Assembly: GCA_002773655.1 (NCBI GenBank)
Contig: PFAR01000015.1
Location: forward strand, 1-12,384
Reading direction: 5' to 3'
DNA: 12,384 nt
DNA from: Candidatus Falkowbacteria bacterium CG10_big_fil_rev_8_21_14_0_10_43_10
GTDB taxonomy: Bacteria > Patescibacteriota > Patescibacteriia > Patescibacteriales > XYC2-FULL-47-12
In this document: positions 1 through 6,556 of the stretch, one piece after another
Layout of the letters: each line of letters opens with the position of its first letter
How positions within the stretch are numbered: position 1 is the stretch's first letter
The notes under the pieces: generated by a model
What the model was told of the DNA's origin: nothing
Databases searched by the model: none
What the model saw: the letters and a program-made list of their open reading frames with translations, nothing else
Translations under genes and position numbers: made by a program

Positions 1-504
1 TTGCGCGAGCTGAGGATAAAAAAAGAACAGGATAATATGGAAATAAAGCGGGGCGATATAGTTGATGTTTCCAGTTTCAACGAGGGCGACATCGTGCAGA
101 TAACCGGCACCTCAAAAGGAAAAGGATTCCAGGGGGTGGTGAAGCGGCACCGTTTCCACGGCGGTCCCAAGAGCCACGGACATAAAGACCAGCTGCGCAT
201 GCCCGGTTCAATCGGCGCCAAAGGACCGGCCCACGTTTTTAAAGGCACCAGAATGGGCGGCCAGATGGGAAATGAGCGAATAACGACTAAGAATTTAGAA
301 GTAGTAAAGGTAGATGCCGGCCAGGGCGAATTATACATAAAGGGCGCTGTCCCGGGAGCCAGAAACAGTTTTATAATTATTCAGGGAGAGGGTGAGATGG
401 AAGTGCGAAGTATGAAGTCCGAAACAGAAAGCGCACCGAAAGAGAAGGTTGAAGATAAAGAAGCGAGTAAACAGGAACAAGTTATGGATGAAGTTCGGGA
501 ATAA
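1..504 (+). CDS. rplC: 50S ribosomal protein L3, C-terminal part (5' end outside window)
   Basis: L3 is an early-assembling large-subunit protein near the peptidyl-transferase centre. The visible 167 codons carry the family's central signature GTSKGKGFQGVVKR (about residues 36-49 here), then a PGSIG motif, GGQMGNERIT and the KGAVPGARNS block near the core C-terminus. Aligned by eye with E. coli L3 (about 209 aa), roughly the first 75-80 residues are missing. The TTG at base 1 is therefore an internal Leu codon at the window edge, not a start. After the core ends near residue 130 there is a tail of about 38 residues rich in Glu and Lys, which standard L3 lacks. The gene ends in TAA, 43 nt before rplD; that spacer holds an AT-rich repeat. 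rpsJ (S10) would be expected upstream, outside the window. Confidence 0.95.
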   Translation: MRELRIKKEQDNMEIKRGDIVDVSSFNEGDIVQITGTSKGKGFQGVVKRHRFHGGPKSHGHKDQLRMPGSIGAKGPAHVFKGTRMGGQMGNERITTKNLEVVKVDAGQGELYIKGAVPGARNSFIIIQGEGEMEVRSMKSETESAPKEKVEDKEASKQEQVMDEVRE

Positions 505-510
505 ATGTTT

Positions 511-543
511 TATAACAATTTAACAATACAACAATTTAGCAAT
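511..543 (-). repeat. AT-rich intergenic repeat, family 1, inverted copy (rplC-rplD spacer)
   Basis: Read on the minus strand, this 33-nt stretch matches 2534-2566 (plus strand) at 29 of 33 positions by my hand alignment. It includes a perfect 17-nt match (522-538 against 2539-2555). A third, shorter copy lies after secY at 11015-11031. The core is taaattgttgtattgtt. It fills almost the whole spacer between rplC and rplD. Function is unknown; all copies are outside coding sequence. Confidence 0.7.
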
Positions 544-547
544 CTTT

Positions 548-1225
548 ATGAAAATAAAAGTTTATAACCAGAATGGAGAAACAGTCGGAGATCAGGAATT
601 AAATCCCGGTGTGTTCGGCGTGGAGATAAACGAAGGTTTGGTGCACCAGGCGGTTACGGCGCAAATGGCGAATCAGCGGCAGGTGCTGGCTCATACTAAA
701 ACTAAAGGCGAGGTGCGTGGCGGCGGCCGCAAGCCTTGGCGCCAAAAAGGCACCGGCCGGGCTAGAGCTGGTTCCAGCCGAAGCCCGATCTGGATCGGCG
801 GCGGCATCACTTTCGGTCCGCGCAAAGACCGCAATTTTACCAAGAATATTAATGCCAAAATGAAGCAAAGAGCGGTATTGATGGCTTTATCCGATAAGGC
901 GAAAAGCGGGTTTTTGGTTTTATTGGATAAAATTGAATTGCCGGAAGCCAAGACTAAAAAAGCTAACGAAATTATTTCCAGCCTGGAAAATAAAGTTTTA
1001 TATAAAGAAAGCAAAGAAGAAAAAAATAAGAAAAAAATTAAAAGAAGCGTTTTAATTTTTATTGAGAAGAAAGATGAAAATATTAAGCGCGCTCTGGGCA
1101 ATTTAGCCGGGGTGCAGGCGCTTAATTTGAATAATATAAATATTGTTGATATATTAAAATACCGCGATTTGATATTAACAGTTGACGCGGTTAAAAAAAT
1201 AGAAGAAAAATATAGTAAAAAATAA
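548..1225 (+). CDS. rplD: 50S ribosomal protein L4
   Basis: L4 binds 23S rRNA domain I, and its long loop lines the constriction of the peptide exit tunnel beside L22. The 225-residue product is slightly longer than E. coli L4 (201 aa). The tunnel loop is clear at about residues 50-95: TKGEVRGGGRKPW, QKGTGRARAGS, and GGGITFGP with PRKDRNFTKN after it. The helical globular domain follows (NAKMKQRAVLMALSDKA). A Lys/Glu-rich insertion lies near residues 155-168 (KESKEEKNKKKIKRS). The start ATG at 548 gives the usual N-terminus (MKIKVYNQNGE) but has no visible Shine-Dalgarno; the upstream spacer is a family-1 repeat. In E. coli L4 autoregulates the S10 operon; nothing here shows whether that holds. 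Confidence 0.97.
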   Translation: MKIKVYNQNGETVGDQELNPGVFGVEINEGLVHQAVTAQMANQRQVLAHTKTKGEVRGGGRKPWRQKGTGRARAGSSRSPIWIGGGITFGPRKDRNFTKNINAKMKQRAVLMALSDKAKSGFLVLLDKIELPEAKTKKANEIISSLENKVLYKESKEEKNKKKIKRSVLIFIEKKDENIKRALGNLAGVQALNLNNINIVDILKYRDLILTVDAVKKIEEKYSKK

Positions 1226-1250
1226 CTATATTTAAAAATTACATTATATT

Positions 1251-1688
1251 ATGAGCATATTTACCAAAAAAAAAGGACAGTCCGTGAAAAAAGAACAGTT
1301 CGCCAAGCAGGAAAATCAAAATATGAAAGATTTGTACGGCGGGGAGAGCGGAAATAAAAAAAGCAAAACCGAGAAGGGCGAGCTGAAAAAGAAGGGAAAA
1401 TTCAGCGAGGCTTATCGAATTTTAGTAAAGCCGCTGGTTACGGAAAAAGCGTCCGGCCTGGGAGTTTTAAATAAATATGCTTTTGTAATTAGCGATCAGG
1501 CCAATAAAATTTTAATCAGCCGGGCAGTCGAGCAAGTTTACGGCGTTAAGCCGGAAAAGGTTAACATAATCAGCATGAAAGGAAAACAAGTAAGATCAAG
1601 GCGGGTTACCGGCAGGCGAAAGAACTGGAAAAAAGCTATCGTCACTTTGCCGGAAGGCAAATCAATTAATATTTATGAAGGAGTTTAA
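1251..1688 (+). CDS. rplW: 50S ribosomal protein L23 with N-terminal extension
   Basis: L23 sits at the tunnel exit and is the docking site for trigger factor, SRP and SecY. The L23 core starts near residue 53 (EAYRILVKPLVTEKAS) and runs to the C-terminus at residue 145. It includes the KYAFVI strand, VEQVYGVKPEKVN and the basic loop QVRSRRVTGRRKNWKKA. Family members are usually about 95-100 residues, so roughly 50 residues are added in front. These are mostly Lys, Glu, Gln, Asn and Gly and look disordered. The ATG at 1251 gives the longest frame. An internal ATG at 1323 (residue 25) is an alternative, and neither has a clear Shine-Dalgarno. The last codons contain the AAGGAG that serves rplB, so the two genes are probably translationally linked. 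Confidence 0.95.
   Translation: MSIFTKKKGQSVKKEQFAKQENQNMKDLYGGESGNKKSKTEKGELKKKGKFSEAYRILVKPLVTEKASGLGVLNKYAFVISDQANKILISRAVEQVYGVKPEKVNIISMKGKQVRSRRVTGRRKNWKKAIVTLPEGKSINIYEGV
1678..1683 (+). promoter_or_regulatory. Strong Shine-Dalgarno for rplB
   Basis: AAGGAG lies 7 nt before the rplB ATG and overlaps the last codons of rplW. It is the clearest ribosome-binding site in the ribosomal protein run. It implies that the organism keeps a normal anti-Shine-Dalgarno in 16S rRNA, although most neighbouring starts lack such a site. Confidence 0.8.
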
Positions 1689-1690
1689 AT

Positions 1691-2530
1691 ATGGGCATTA
1701 AGAGAGTAAAACCAACCACACCAGGAAGACGCGGAGCCACCTTTGATGATTTTTCGGATATTACCGTCAGCAAGCCGTTTAAAAGATTGACGAAATCCAA
1801 GCGGCGGACAAGCGGCCGCAACGTCCAGGGAAAGATAACAATCCGGCATCGGGGCGGCGGCGCCAAGAGAAACTTGCGCCTGATTGATTTTAAACAGGAT
1901 AAATTTGATATTCCCGGCAGAATTGATACGATTGAGTACGACCCGAACCGGGGGGCCCGGATCGCTTTGCTATGCTATAATGACGGTGAGAAAAGATATA
2001 TAGTCGCCTCGGACGGTTTGAAAACCGGAGATACCGTAGTCAGCTCCCAGAAAAAGATAGAGGCAAAAACCGGCTACCGGATGCCTTTAAAATATATTCC
2101 GATCGGTATGGAAGTGCATAATGTGGAATTAAAGAAAAACGCCGGGGCTCAGCTGGCCCGCGGAGCCGGAAATCTAGTAAAATTAATGTCCGTTGAAGGA
2201 GACCGGGCGCAGTTGAAAATGCCGTCGGGAGAGATTAGGCTGGTCAGCGGCGACTGTTCGGCCACTATCGGCAAAGCCAGCAATCCTGATAAACGGCTGA
2301 TTAAATTAGGCAAAGCCGGCCGGAGCCGCTATTTAGGCATCAGGCCGACCGTGCGCGGAAAAGCAATGAACCCGGTTGATCATCCGCACGGGGGCGGTGA
2401 AGGCAACCAGCCGATCGGCTTAAAGGCGCCGAAGACTCCTTGGGGCAAGAAAGCTTTAGGCGTTAAAACCAGGAAGAAAAACAGGCCATCCAGCAGGCTG
2501 ATTATCCAGCGAAGGAAAAAGAGAAAGTAA
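1691..2530 (+). CDS. rplB: 50S ribosomal protein L2
   Basis: L2 is one of the most conserved large-subunit proteins. It is needed for subunit joining and lies near the peptidyl-transferase centre. The product is 279 residues, the normal length. It starts with MGIKRVKPTTPGRRG, has the RNA-binding block GRNVQGKITIRHRGGGAKR (about 42-60), the beta-barrel region with IPIG and HNVE (136-145), and the conserved DHPHGGGEG (about 230-238) containing the His residues linked to peptidyl-transferase activity. The basic C-terminus ends in RRKKRK. It starts 2 nt after rplW behind the best ribosome-binding site of the operon. Nothing is unusual. Confidence 0.98.
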   Translation: MGIKRVKPTTPGRRGATFDDFSDITVSKPFKRLTKSKRRTSGRNVQGKITIRHRGGGAKRNLRLIDFKQDKFDIPGRIDTIEYDPNRGARIALLCYNDGEKRYIVASDGLKTGDTVVSSQKKIEAKTGYRMPLKYIPIGMEVHNVELKKNAGAQLARGAGNLVKLMSVEGDRAQLKMPSGEIRLVSGDCSATIGKASNPDKRLIKLGKAGRSRYLGIRPTVRGKAMNPVDHPHGGGEGNQPIGLKAPKTPWGKKALGVKTRKKNRPSSRLIIQRRKKRK

Positions 2531-2533
2531 AAA

Positions 2534-2566
2534 ATTGTTAAATTGTTGTATTGTTGTATTGTTTTA
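2534..2566 (+). repeat. AT-rich intergenic repeat, family 1 (rplB-rpsS spacer)
   Basis: The spacer holds tandem-like units of attgtt/gtattgtt around the core taaattgttgtattgtt (2539-2555). That core is a perfect 17-nt inverted match to 522-538 in the rplC-rplD spacer and differs at one position from 11015-11031 after secY. It lies in the untranslated leader of rpsS and could base-pair with the rplD leader in one long mRNA. Confidence 0.7.
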
Positions 2567-2587
2567 AATAGATTTACAATATATAAT

Positions 2588-2875
2588 ATGTCAAGATCAC
2601 TAAAAAAAGGTCCTTATATAAATCAGGACTTATTGAAAAAAATTAAAGATTTAAAGCCCACGGATAAGACGGTTATTAAGACCTGGGACCGAGCTTGCGC
2701 CATAACGCCGGAGATGGTAGGATTTACCATTGGAGTTCATAATGGCAGGCAGCATGTGCCGGTTAATATAGTTGAAAATATGGTCGGGCATAAGCTGGGT
2801 GAATTTTCTTTTACCAGAAAATTTATTGTGCACGGCGGCAGAAAAGCCAAAGATGAAGCCGCGAGCGACAAATAA
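2588..2875 (+). CDS. rpsS: 30S ribosomal protein S19
   Basis: S19 binds the head of the small subunit, next to S13, near the A-site tRNA. The product is 95 residues, the family norm. It shows the N-terminal SRSLKKGPY, the middle WDRACAITPEMVGFTIGVHNGRQ-type block, and GHKLGEFSFTRKF before a basic C-terminus. I chose the ATG at 2588 because MSRSLKKGP matches the family N-terminus exactly. A TTG-initiated version from 2543 would add 15 residues translated from the repeat-filled spacer and is not credible. There is no clear Shine-Dalgarno (atttacaatatataat precedes the ATG). rplV follows after 36 nt. Confidence 0.97.
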   Translation: MSRSLKKGPYINQDLLKKIKDLKPTDKTVIKTWDRACAITPEMVGFTIGVHNGRQHVPVNIVENMVGHKLGEFSFTRKFIVHGGRKAKDEAASDK

Positions 2876-2911
2876 AAGTATAATCGTGTATATCTAAATT
2901 ATTTTTGAACT

Positions 2912-3559
2912 ATGCAAACAACAGCCAAAGCAAAATATGTCAGAATGTCTCCCAGGAAAGTGCGCTTGGTAATTGATGTTGTGCGCGGAATGAAAGCGGC
3001 AGACGCTTTGGACCATTTGCGGCTGATGAAAAAAGCGGCCGCCCATCCGGTAATGAAGCTGTTAAATTCAGCCATCGCCAATGCCGAAAATAATTTTGAT
3101 TTAGCCAGAAATAATTTATATATTAAGGAAGCTAAGGTTGACGAGGGTTCGACTTTAAAGCGCTGGATGCCGCGGGCCCATGGCCGGGCGACAACCATCA
3201 GGAAGCGCAATAGCCACATTATTATAACTTTAGGAGAAATAGAAGATACTGGTGAAAGAACGGGAAAAAAGCCGAAGGCGGAAGCGCCGGTTAAGTTAGG
3301 CGAGATGAACAAAAAGAATAAAGAAGAGGCGGAAAAAGAGATAAAAGCGGAAAAAATGAAGGAAGCCGCCGCCGCTAAATCCGCCGCCGACAAGAAGAAA
3401 GAAAAGGGCGATACGTTTGATGGAGGCGCCAAGGACGGCGCTAAAGAACCGGCTAAGGAGATAAAAGATCCGCGGCGCGAAGGGCGGGCAGGGCACGCCC
3501 GGGCTGAAGGCGGCAGAAAAGGTTTTTCTTCAAAAATTTTTAGAAGGAAATCAGGATAA
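2912..3559 (+). CDS. rplV: 50S ribosomal protein L22 with long charged C-terminal tail
   Basis: L22 lines the exit tunnel with a long beta-hairpin and contacts all six 23S rRNA domains. The core covers about residues 1-112: the YVRMSPRKVRLVIDVVRG helix region, then LLNSAIANAENN, then the hairpin tip KRWMPRAHGRATTIRKR (83-99) and the closing strand SHIIITLGE. E. coli L22 is 110 residues, but this protein continues to 215. The extra 100 residues are Lys, Glu, Ala and Gly rich, probably a helical or disordered charged segment, ending in a short basic motif SSKIFRRKSG. The reading frame is open with a normal TAA stop, so this is a real extension and not a missed stop. The start ATG at 2912 has no clear Shine-Dalgarno. 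Confidence 0.96.
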   Translation: MQTTAKAKYVRMSPRKVRLVIDVVRGMKAADALDHLRLMKKAAAHPVMKLLNSAIANAENNFDLARNNLYIKEAKVDEGSTLKRWMPRAHGRATTIRKRNSHIIITLGEIEDTGERTGKKPKAEAPVKLGEMNKKNKEEAEKEIKAEKMKEAAAAKSAADKKKEKGDTFDGGAKDGAKEPAKEIKDPRREGRAGHARAEGGRKGFSSKIFRRKSG

Positions 3560-3597
3560 TTTATAAACTTTAAGATTTTCAACTTTAAGCTAAATAC

Positions 3598-4284
3598 ATG
3601 GGACATAAAGTTAATCCAAAAATTTTTAGAACAGGCGTTATTTACTCCTGGCCGTCCAGGTGGTTTAGCAGTGCCCGGAGTTTTCCGGAGAAGTTAAAAG
3701 AGGACGTGCAAATACGCAAATATATCACGAAAAAATTGCGCGAGGCCGGAGTGGACAGAGTTAATATTGAAAGGTCCCCTCATAAAATAACTGTTTCCGT
3801 TCATACCGCCAAACCGGGATTAGTAATCGGACGCGGTGGCAGCGGGGCGGAAGACCTGAAGAAAGACATAAAAAAAAGGTTTTTGCCGAAGTTTAAATTA
3901 GGAGATATTAATTTAAATATTAATGAAGTTGACCGGCCGAATTTATCGGCCCAGGTTGTTCTGCAGTCAATGATCCTGGAAATCGAAAAGCGCATGCCTT
4001 ATAAGCGGGTAATGAAGCAGGCTATTCAGCGCGTGCAGAGGGCGGGCGCTTTAGGAGTTAAAATTTTAGTTAAAGGCAGGCTAAACGGGGCGGAAATAGC
4101 CCGCGATGAAAAAATAGTAGCCGGCAAGATTCCCCTGCACACCCTGCGCGCCGATATTGATTATTCCCGCGGCGCGGCCAATACCACTTACGGCGCGATC
4201 GGCGTTAAAATTTGGATATACCGGGGAGAAATATTTAAAAAAGAAGAGTCTAAAGCCGGCGAAGTTATCGGCGGCCAAAAATAA
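3598..4284 (+). CDS. rpsC: 30S ribosomal protein S3
   Basis: S3 sits at the mRNA entry channel and helps unwind mRNA. The product is 228 residues, close to E. coli (233). The N-terminus MGHKVNPKIFRTGVI is typical. The type II KH domain carries the GXXG loop as GRGG (residues 78-81, within KPGLVIGRGGSG). The second domain shows EKRMPYKRVMKQAI (130-143), the region of the basic helicase residues, then GVKILVKGRLNGAEIAR and the HTLRADIDYS and GAIGVKIWIYRGE blocks. It follows rplV by 38 nt and precedes rplP by 14 nt. The C-terminal tail is short and shows nothing odd. Confidence 0.98.
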   Translation: MGHKVNPKIFRTGVIYSWPSRWFSSARSFPEKLKEDVQIRKYITKKLREAGVDRVNIERSPHKITVSVHTAKPGLVIGRGGSGAEDLKKDIKKRFLPKFKLGDINLNINEVDRPNLSAQVVLQSMILEIEKRMPYKRVMKQAIQRVQRAGALGVKILVKGRLNGAEIARDEKIVAGKIPLHTLRADIDYSRGAANTTYGAIGVKIWIYRGEIFKKEESKAGEVIGGQK

Positions 4285-4298
4285 GTAAACCAGCATTT

Positions 4299-4703
4299 AT
4301 GTTAGCTCCCAAAAAAACAAAACATAGGAAACACCACCAGATCAAGCCCAAAGGGAAGAGCGCGCGCGGAACTGAGATAAATTTCGGCAGTTTTGCCTTG
4401 AAAGCCATGGAATCAAAATGGATAACATCGCGCCAGATTGAAGCGGCCAGAAAGGTTATCACTAAATATACGCAACGGGGAGGAAAAATGTGGATTAGAA
4501 TATTTCCCGACATGGTGATTACTAAAAAAAGCGGGGAAATCCCCATGGGCAAAGGAAAGGGCGAACCGGATCATTTTGTGGCAATAGTGCGGCGCGGCCG
4601 GATATTATTCGAGGTAGAGGGAGTGAAAGAAGATCTGGCTAAAAAGGCATTGGTATTGGCCAGTTATAAACTGCCCATCAAGACTAAGTTTATTAAAAAG
4701 TAA
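4299..4703 (+). CDS. rplP: 50S ribosomal protein L16
   Basis: L16 helps shape the A-site side of the large subunit and is a late assembly factor. At 134 residues it has the family length. Motifs seen are MLAPKKTKHRKHH at the start, RGTEINFGSFALKA, the RQIEAARKVI helix, WIRIFPD and the MGKGKGEPDHFVA segment. The ending LASYKLPIKTKFI is also typical. The residue before MGKGKG is Pro (about residue 82), where E. coli has Arg81, the substrate of the RoxA/YcfD hydroxylase, so that modification cannot occur here. The gene ends 81 nt before rpmC, a relatively long spacer with no recognisable content apart from a weak inverted gtacgg/ccgtac pair. Confidence 0.98.
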   Translation: MLAPKKTKHRKHHQIKPKGKSARGTEINFGSFALKAMESKWITSRQIEAARKVITKYTQRGGKMWIRIFPDMVITKKSGEIPMGKGKGEPDHFVAIVRRGRILFEVEGVKEDLAKKALVLASYKLPIKTKFIKK

Positions 4704-4784
4704 AAATAGCGCGGTACGGATCTAAGTTGCGTTTGAATTAACGGTTTGCTAGTGTATTTAACCCGTACGAATTATTTTGAACAT

Positions 4785-5009
4785 ATGGATATAAAAGAAT
4801 TAAAAAATAAATCAGCGAGCGAACTGCATAAAGCATTGGCGGAAAAGCGGGAAAAGCTCAGAGAACTGCGTTTTAAAGACGCGGCTAAACAGCTGAAGAA
4901 TATAAGGGAAGTCAGGGTTATGCGCAAAGAAATTTCCCGGGTTTTGACTTTGTTAAACCAAAAAAGAAATTCAGAGAGCGATCAGAAAGATATAAAAGTA
5001 ATTAATTAA
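4785..5009 (+). CDS. rpmC: 50S ribosomal protein L29
   Basis: L29 is a small two-helix protein at the tunnel exit next to L23, where targeting factors bind. The 74-residue product has the family pattern: MDIKELKNKSASELHKAL, then KREKLRELRF with the second helix NIREVRVMRKEISRVLTLL. I start it at the ATG at 4785. A TTG-initiated frame from 4746 would add 13 residues unlike any L29. There is a short polar C-terminal tail of about 10 residues. rpsQ starts 3 nt after its stop, the closest pair after rplW-rplB, which suggests linked translation. Confidence 0.95.
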   Translation: MDIKELKNKSASELHKALAEKREKLRELRFKDAAKQLKNIREVRVMRKEISRVLTLLNQKRNSESDQKDIKVIN

Positions 5010-5012
5010 TTT

Positions 5013-5264
5013 ATGCCAGAAGAACAGCAAAAAAAAACAAGCCGGAAGCTTAAGGGGATAGTAACCAGCGACAAAATGGATAAAACCATAGTAGTTAAGG
5101 TTGACCGGATTAAAAAACATCCCAAATACCACAAGAGTTTCACCTTGAGCAAAAAATACAAAGTTCATGACGAAAAAAACCAATTTCAGGAAGGCGATCA
5201 GGTTACTTTTGTCGAGTGCCGGCCGTTAAGCAAGGATAAGCGCTGGAGAGTTTTATATAAATAA
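5013..5264 (+). CDS. rpsQ: 30S ribosomal protein S17
   Basis: S17 is a primary 16S rRNA-binding OB-fold protein. At 83 residues it has the normal length. The family pattern is clear: KLKGIVTSDKMDKTIVVKVDR, HPKYHKSFTLSKKYKVHDE, and the EGDQVTFVECRPLSKDKRWRV segment that ends the OB fold. The start ATG lies just after the rpmC stop. rplN follows 8 nt later. No unusual features are seen apart from a short basic N-terminus (PEEQQKKTSR). Confidence 0.97.
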   Translation: MPEEQQKKTSRKLKGIVTSDKMDKTIVVKVDRIKKHPKYHKSFTLSKKYKVHDEKNQFQEGDQVTFVECRPLSKDKRWRVLYK

Positions 5265-5272
5265 GAAAAGAT

Positions 5273-5644
5273 ATGTTACAAATGCGATCAATGTTAAAGT
5301 TAGCCGATAATACAGGTGCTAAGCGCGTGCAATGCATTAAGGTTTTAGGTGGGAATAAAAAACGTTATGCCGGAATCGGAGATATCATTATTGTAACGGT
5401 GAAAGAGGCTGTTCCCCACAGTATGGTTAAAAAGAGCGATGTTTTGCCGGCGGTAATTGTCCGCACCAGAAAGGAAATAAAACGCAAGAACGGAGTTTGC
5501 CTTAGATTTGACGAAAATGCCTGTGTCATAATTGATAAAAAGAGCAAGGAGCCGAAAGGCACGCGCATTTTCGGGCCGGTAGCCAGGGAGTTGCGCGACA
5601 AAGGCTTTAATAAAATAATTTCATTGGCGCCAGAGGTATTATAG
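5273..5644 (+). CDS. rplN: 50S ribosomal protein L14
   Basis: L14 lies at the subunit interface, forms bridges to 16S rRNA and is the binding site of the silencing factor RsfS. The 123-residue product has the typical length and the signatures LKLADNTGAKRVQCIKVLGG-like start, GDIIIVTVKEAVP, RTRKEIKRKNG, RFDENACVII, and GTRIFGPVARELR. The N-terminus MLQMRSMLK fits the usual MIQ-type start. It ends in TAG, one of only two TAG stops in the window, and that stop overlaps the purine-rich ribosome-binding site of rplX. Confidence 0.98.
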   Translation: MLQMRSMLKLADNTGAKRVQCIKVLGGNKKRYAGIGDIIIVTVKEAVPHSMVKKSDVLPAVIVRTRKEIKRKNGVCLRFDENACVIIDKKSKEPKGTRIFGPVARELRDKGFNKIISLAPEVL

Positions 5645-5653
5645 AGGAAAAAT

Positions 5654-5986
5654 ATGAAGATTAAAACAGGAGACAAAATTAAAATAATATCAGGGAAAGA
5701 CAAAGGTAAAACCGGAAAGGTATTGCAGGTTTTTCCGTCCAAAAAATTAATCAGCGTGGAAGGCAGAAATCTGCTGATAAAACACCTGCGGCCGAGAAGG
5801 CAGGGAGAGAAAGGCCAGCGAGTTGAATTCCCCGCCCCCTTTAACATATCGAACGCCATGCTGATTTGCCCCAAATGCGGCAAGGCAAGCAGGCTGGGTT
5901 ATAAAATTACCGCCGTCGGCGCTGAGGGGCAGAAAAAGAAGGTAAAATCAAGAATCTGCAAGAAGTGCAAGCAGGTGATAGATTAA
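5654..5986 (+). CDS. rplX: 50S ribosomal protein L24 with a four-cysteine zinc-ribbon-like C-terminus
   Basis: L24 starts large-subunit assembly by binding the 5' end of 23S rRNA. The N-terminal KOW motif is clear: KIKTGDKIKIISGKDKGKTGKVLQVFP (first 28 residues), followed by GRNLLIKHLRP. Length is 110, near the family norm. The C-terminal part has Cys72-x2-Cys75 (CPKCG) and Cys102-x2-Cys105 (CKKC), consistent with a zinc-binding ribbon. Many bacterial L24 proteins keep this form while others, such as those of E. coli and B. subtilis, have lost it. AGAGG lies 6 nt before the ATG at 5654, one of the few recognisable ribosome-binding sites. rplE follows after 11 nt. Confidence 0.97.
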   Translation: MKIKTGDKIKIISGKDKGKTGKVLQVFPSKKLISVEGRNLLIKHLRPRRQGEKGQRVEFPAPFNISNAMLICPKCGKASRLGYKITAVGAEGQKKKVKSRICKKCKQVID

Positions 5987-5997
5987 TAAATTAAATT

Positions 5998-6546
5998 ATG
6001 AAACTGAAAGAATCATACCAAAAAGAAATATTGCCGAAATTGATAGAAAAATTCGGCTACAAAAATAAAATGGCCGCGCCAAGACTGGAGAAGGTTACGG
6101 TTAATGTCGGCGTAGGCAGGTTTTCCAAAGATAACGATTACATAGAAAATGTTGAAGATACTTTAACGAAAATTACCGGCCAAAGGCCGGTTAAGACTAA
6201 GGCTAAAAAATCAATCTCCGCTTTTAAAATAAGGGTAGGAATGATAGTCGGCGAGAAAGTGACCATGCGCCGCCAAAAGATGTATGATTTTATTGAAAAG
6301 CTGATTAGTATTACTTTGCCCCGGACCAGGGATTTTCGCGGATTGTCAGCCAAGGCTTTTGACCGGCAGGGAAATTTTACTTTAGGCGTTAAGGAGCATA
6401 TAGCTTTTCCGGAGATATTGGTTGATAATGTCGATAAAATCCACGGATTGGAAATTTGCATTTCCACTACGGCTAAAAATAAAGAAGAAGGATTAGAGTT
6501 ATTAAAATTAATAGGTTTTCCGTTTAAAGAAGACGAGAAAAAATAA
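5998..6546 (+). CDS. rplE: 50S ribosomal protein L5
   Basis: L5 binds 5S rRNA in the central protuberance and contacts P-site tRNA and S13. The 182-residue product matches the family length (about 179). The blocks seen are the N-terminal LKESYQKEILPKLIEKFGY, KNKMAAPRLEKVTVNVGVGR (about 22-41), ITGQRPVKTKAKKSISAFKIR, GEKVTMRR, and SITLPRTRDFRGLSAKAFD. The C-terminal LKLIGFPF is standard. It sits in the usual place, between rplX and rpsN, with gaps of 11 and 10 nt. Confidence 0.98.
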   Translation: MKLKESYQKEILPKLIEKFGYKNKMAAPRLEKVTVNVGVGRFSKDNDYIENVEDTLTKITGQRPVKTKAKKSISAFKIRVGMIVGEKVTMRRQKMYDFIEKLISITLPRTRDFRGLSAKAFDRQGNFTLGVKEHIAFPEILVDNVDKIHGLEICISTTAKNKEEGLELLKLIGFPFKEDEKK

Positions 6547-6556
6547 TAAAAATACT

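Noticed and set aside
1..30. TTG at base 1 as the start of a short L3.
   Set aside because: The sequence aligns with the middle of L3, so the gene simply continues upstream of the window.
2543..2587. TTG-initiated longer version of S19.
   Set aside because: The extra residues come from the AT-rich spacer repeat, and the ATG at 2588 gives the exact family N-terminus.
2899..3606. Long open frame of 235 codons on the minus strand opposite rplV.
   Set aside because: It is the antisense shadow of a clear L22 gene. Its Phe/Ser/Leu-rich translation is the mirror of Lys/Glu-rich codons and shows no domain.
4713..4767. Inverted pair gtacgg/ccgtac in the rplP-rpmC spacer.
   Set aside because: A 6-bp stem with a 43-nt loop is within chance expectation and has no T tract.
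4746..4784. TTG-initiated longer version of L29.
   Set aside because: The 13 added residues match no L29, while the ATG at 4785 gives a normal start.
5365..5883. Open frame of 172 codons on the minus strand across rplN and rplX.
   Set aside because: It overlaps two well-conserved genes in antisense, has no ribosome-binding site and no recognisable motif.
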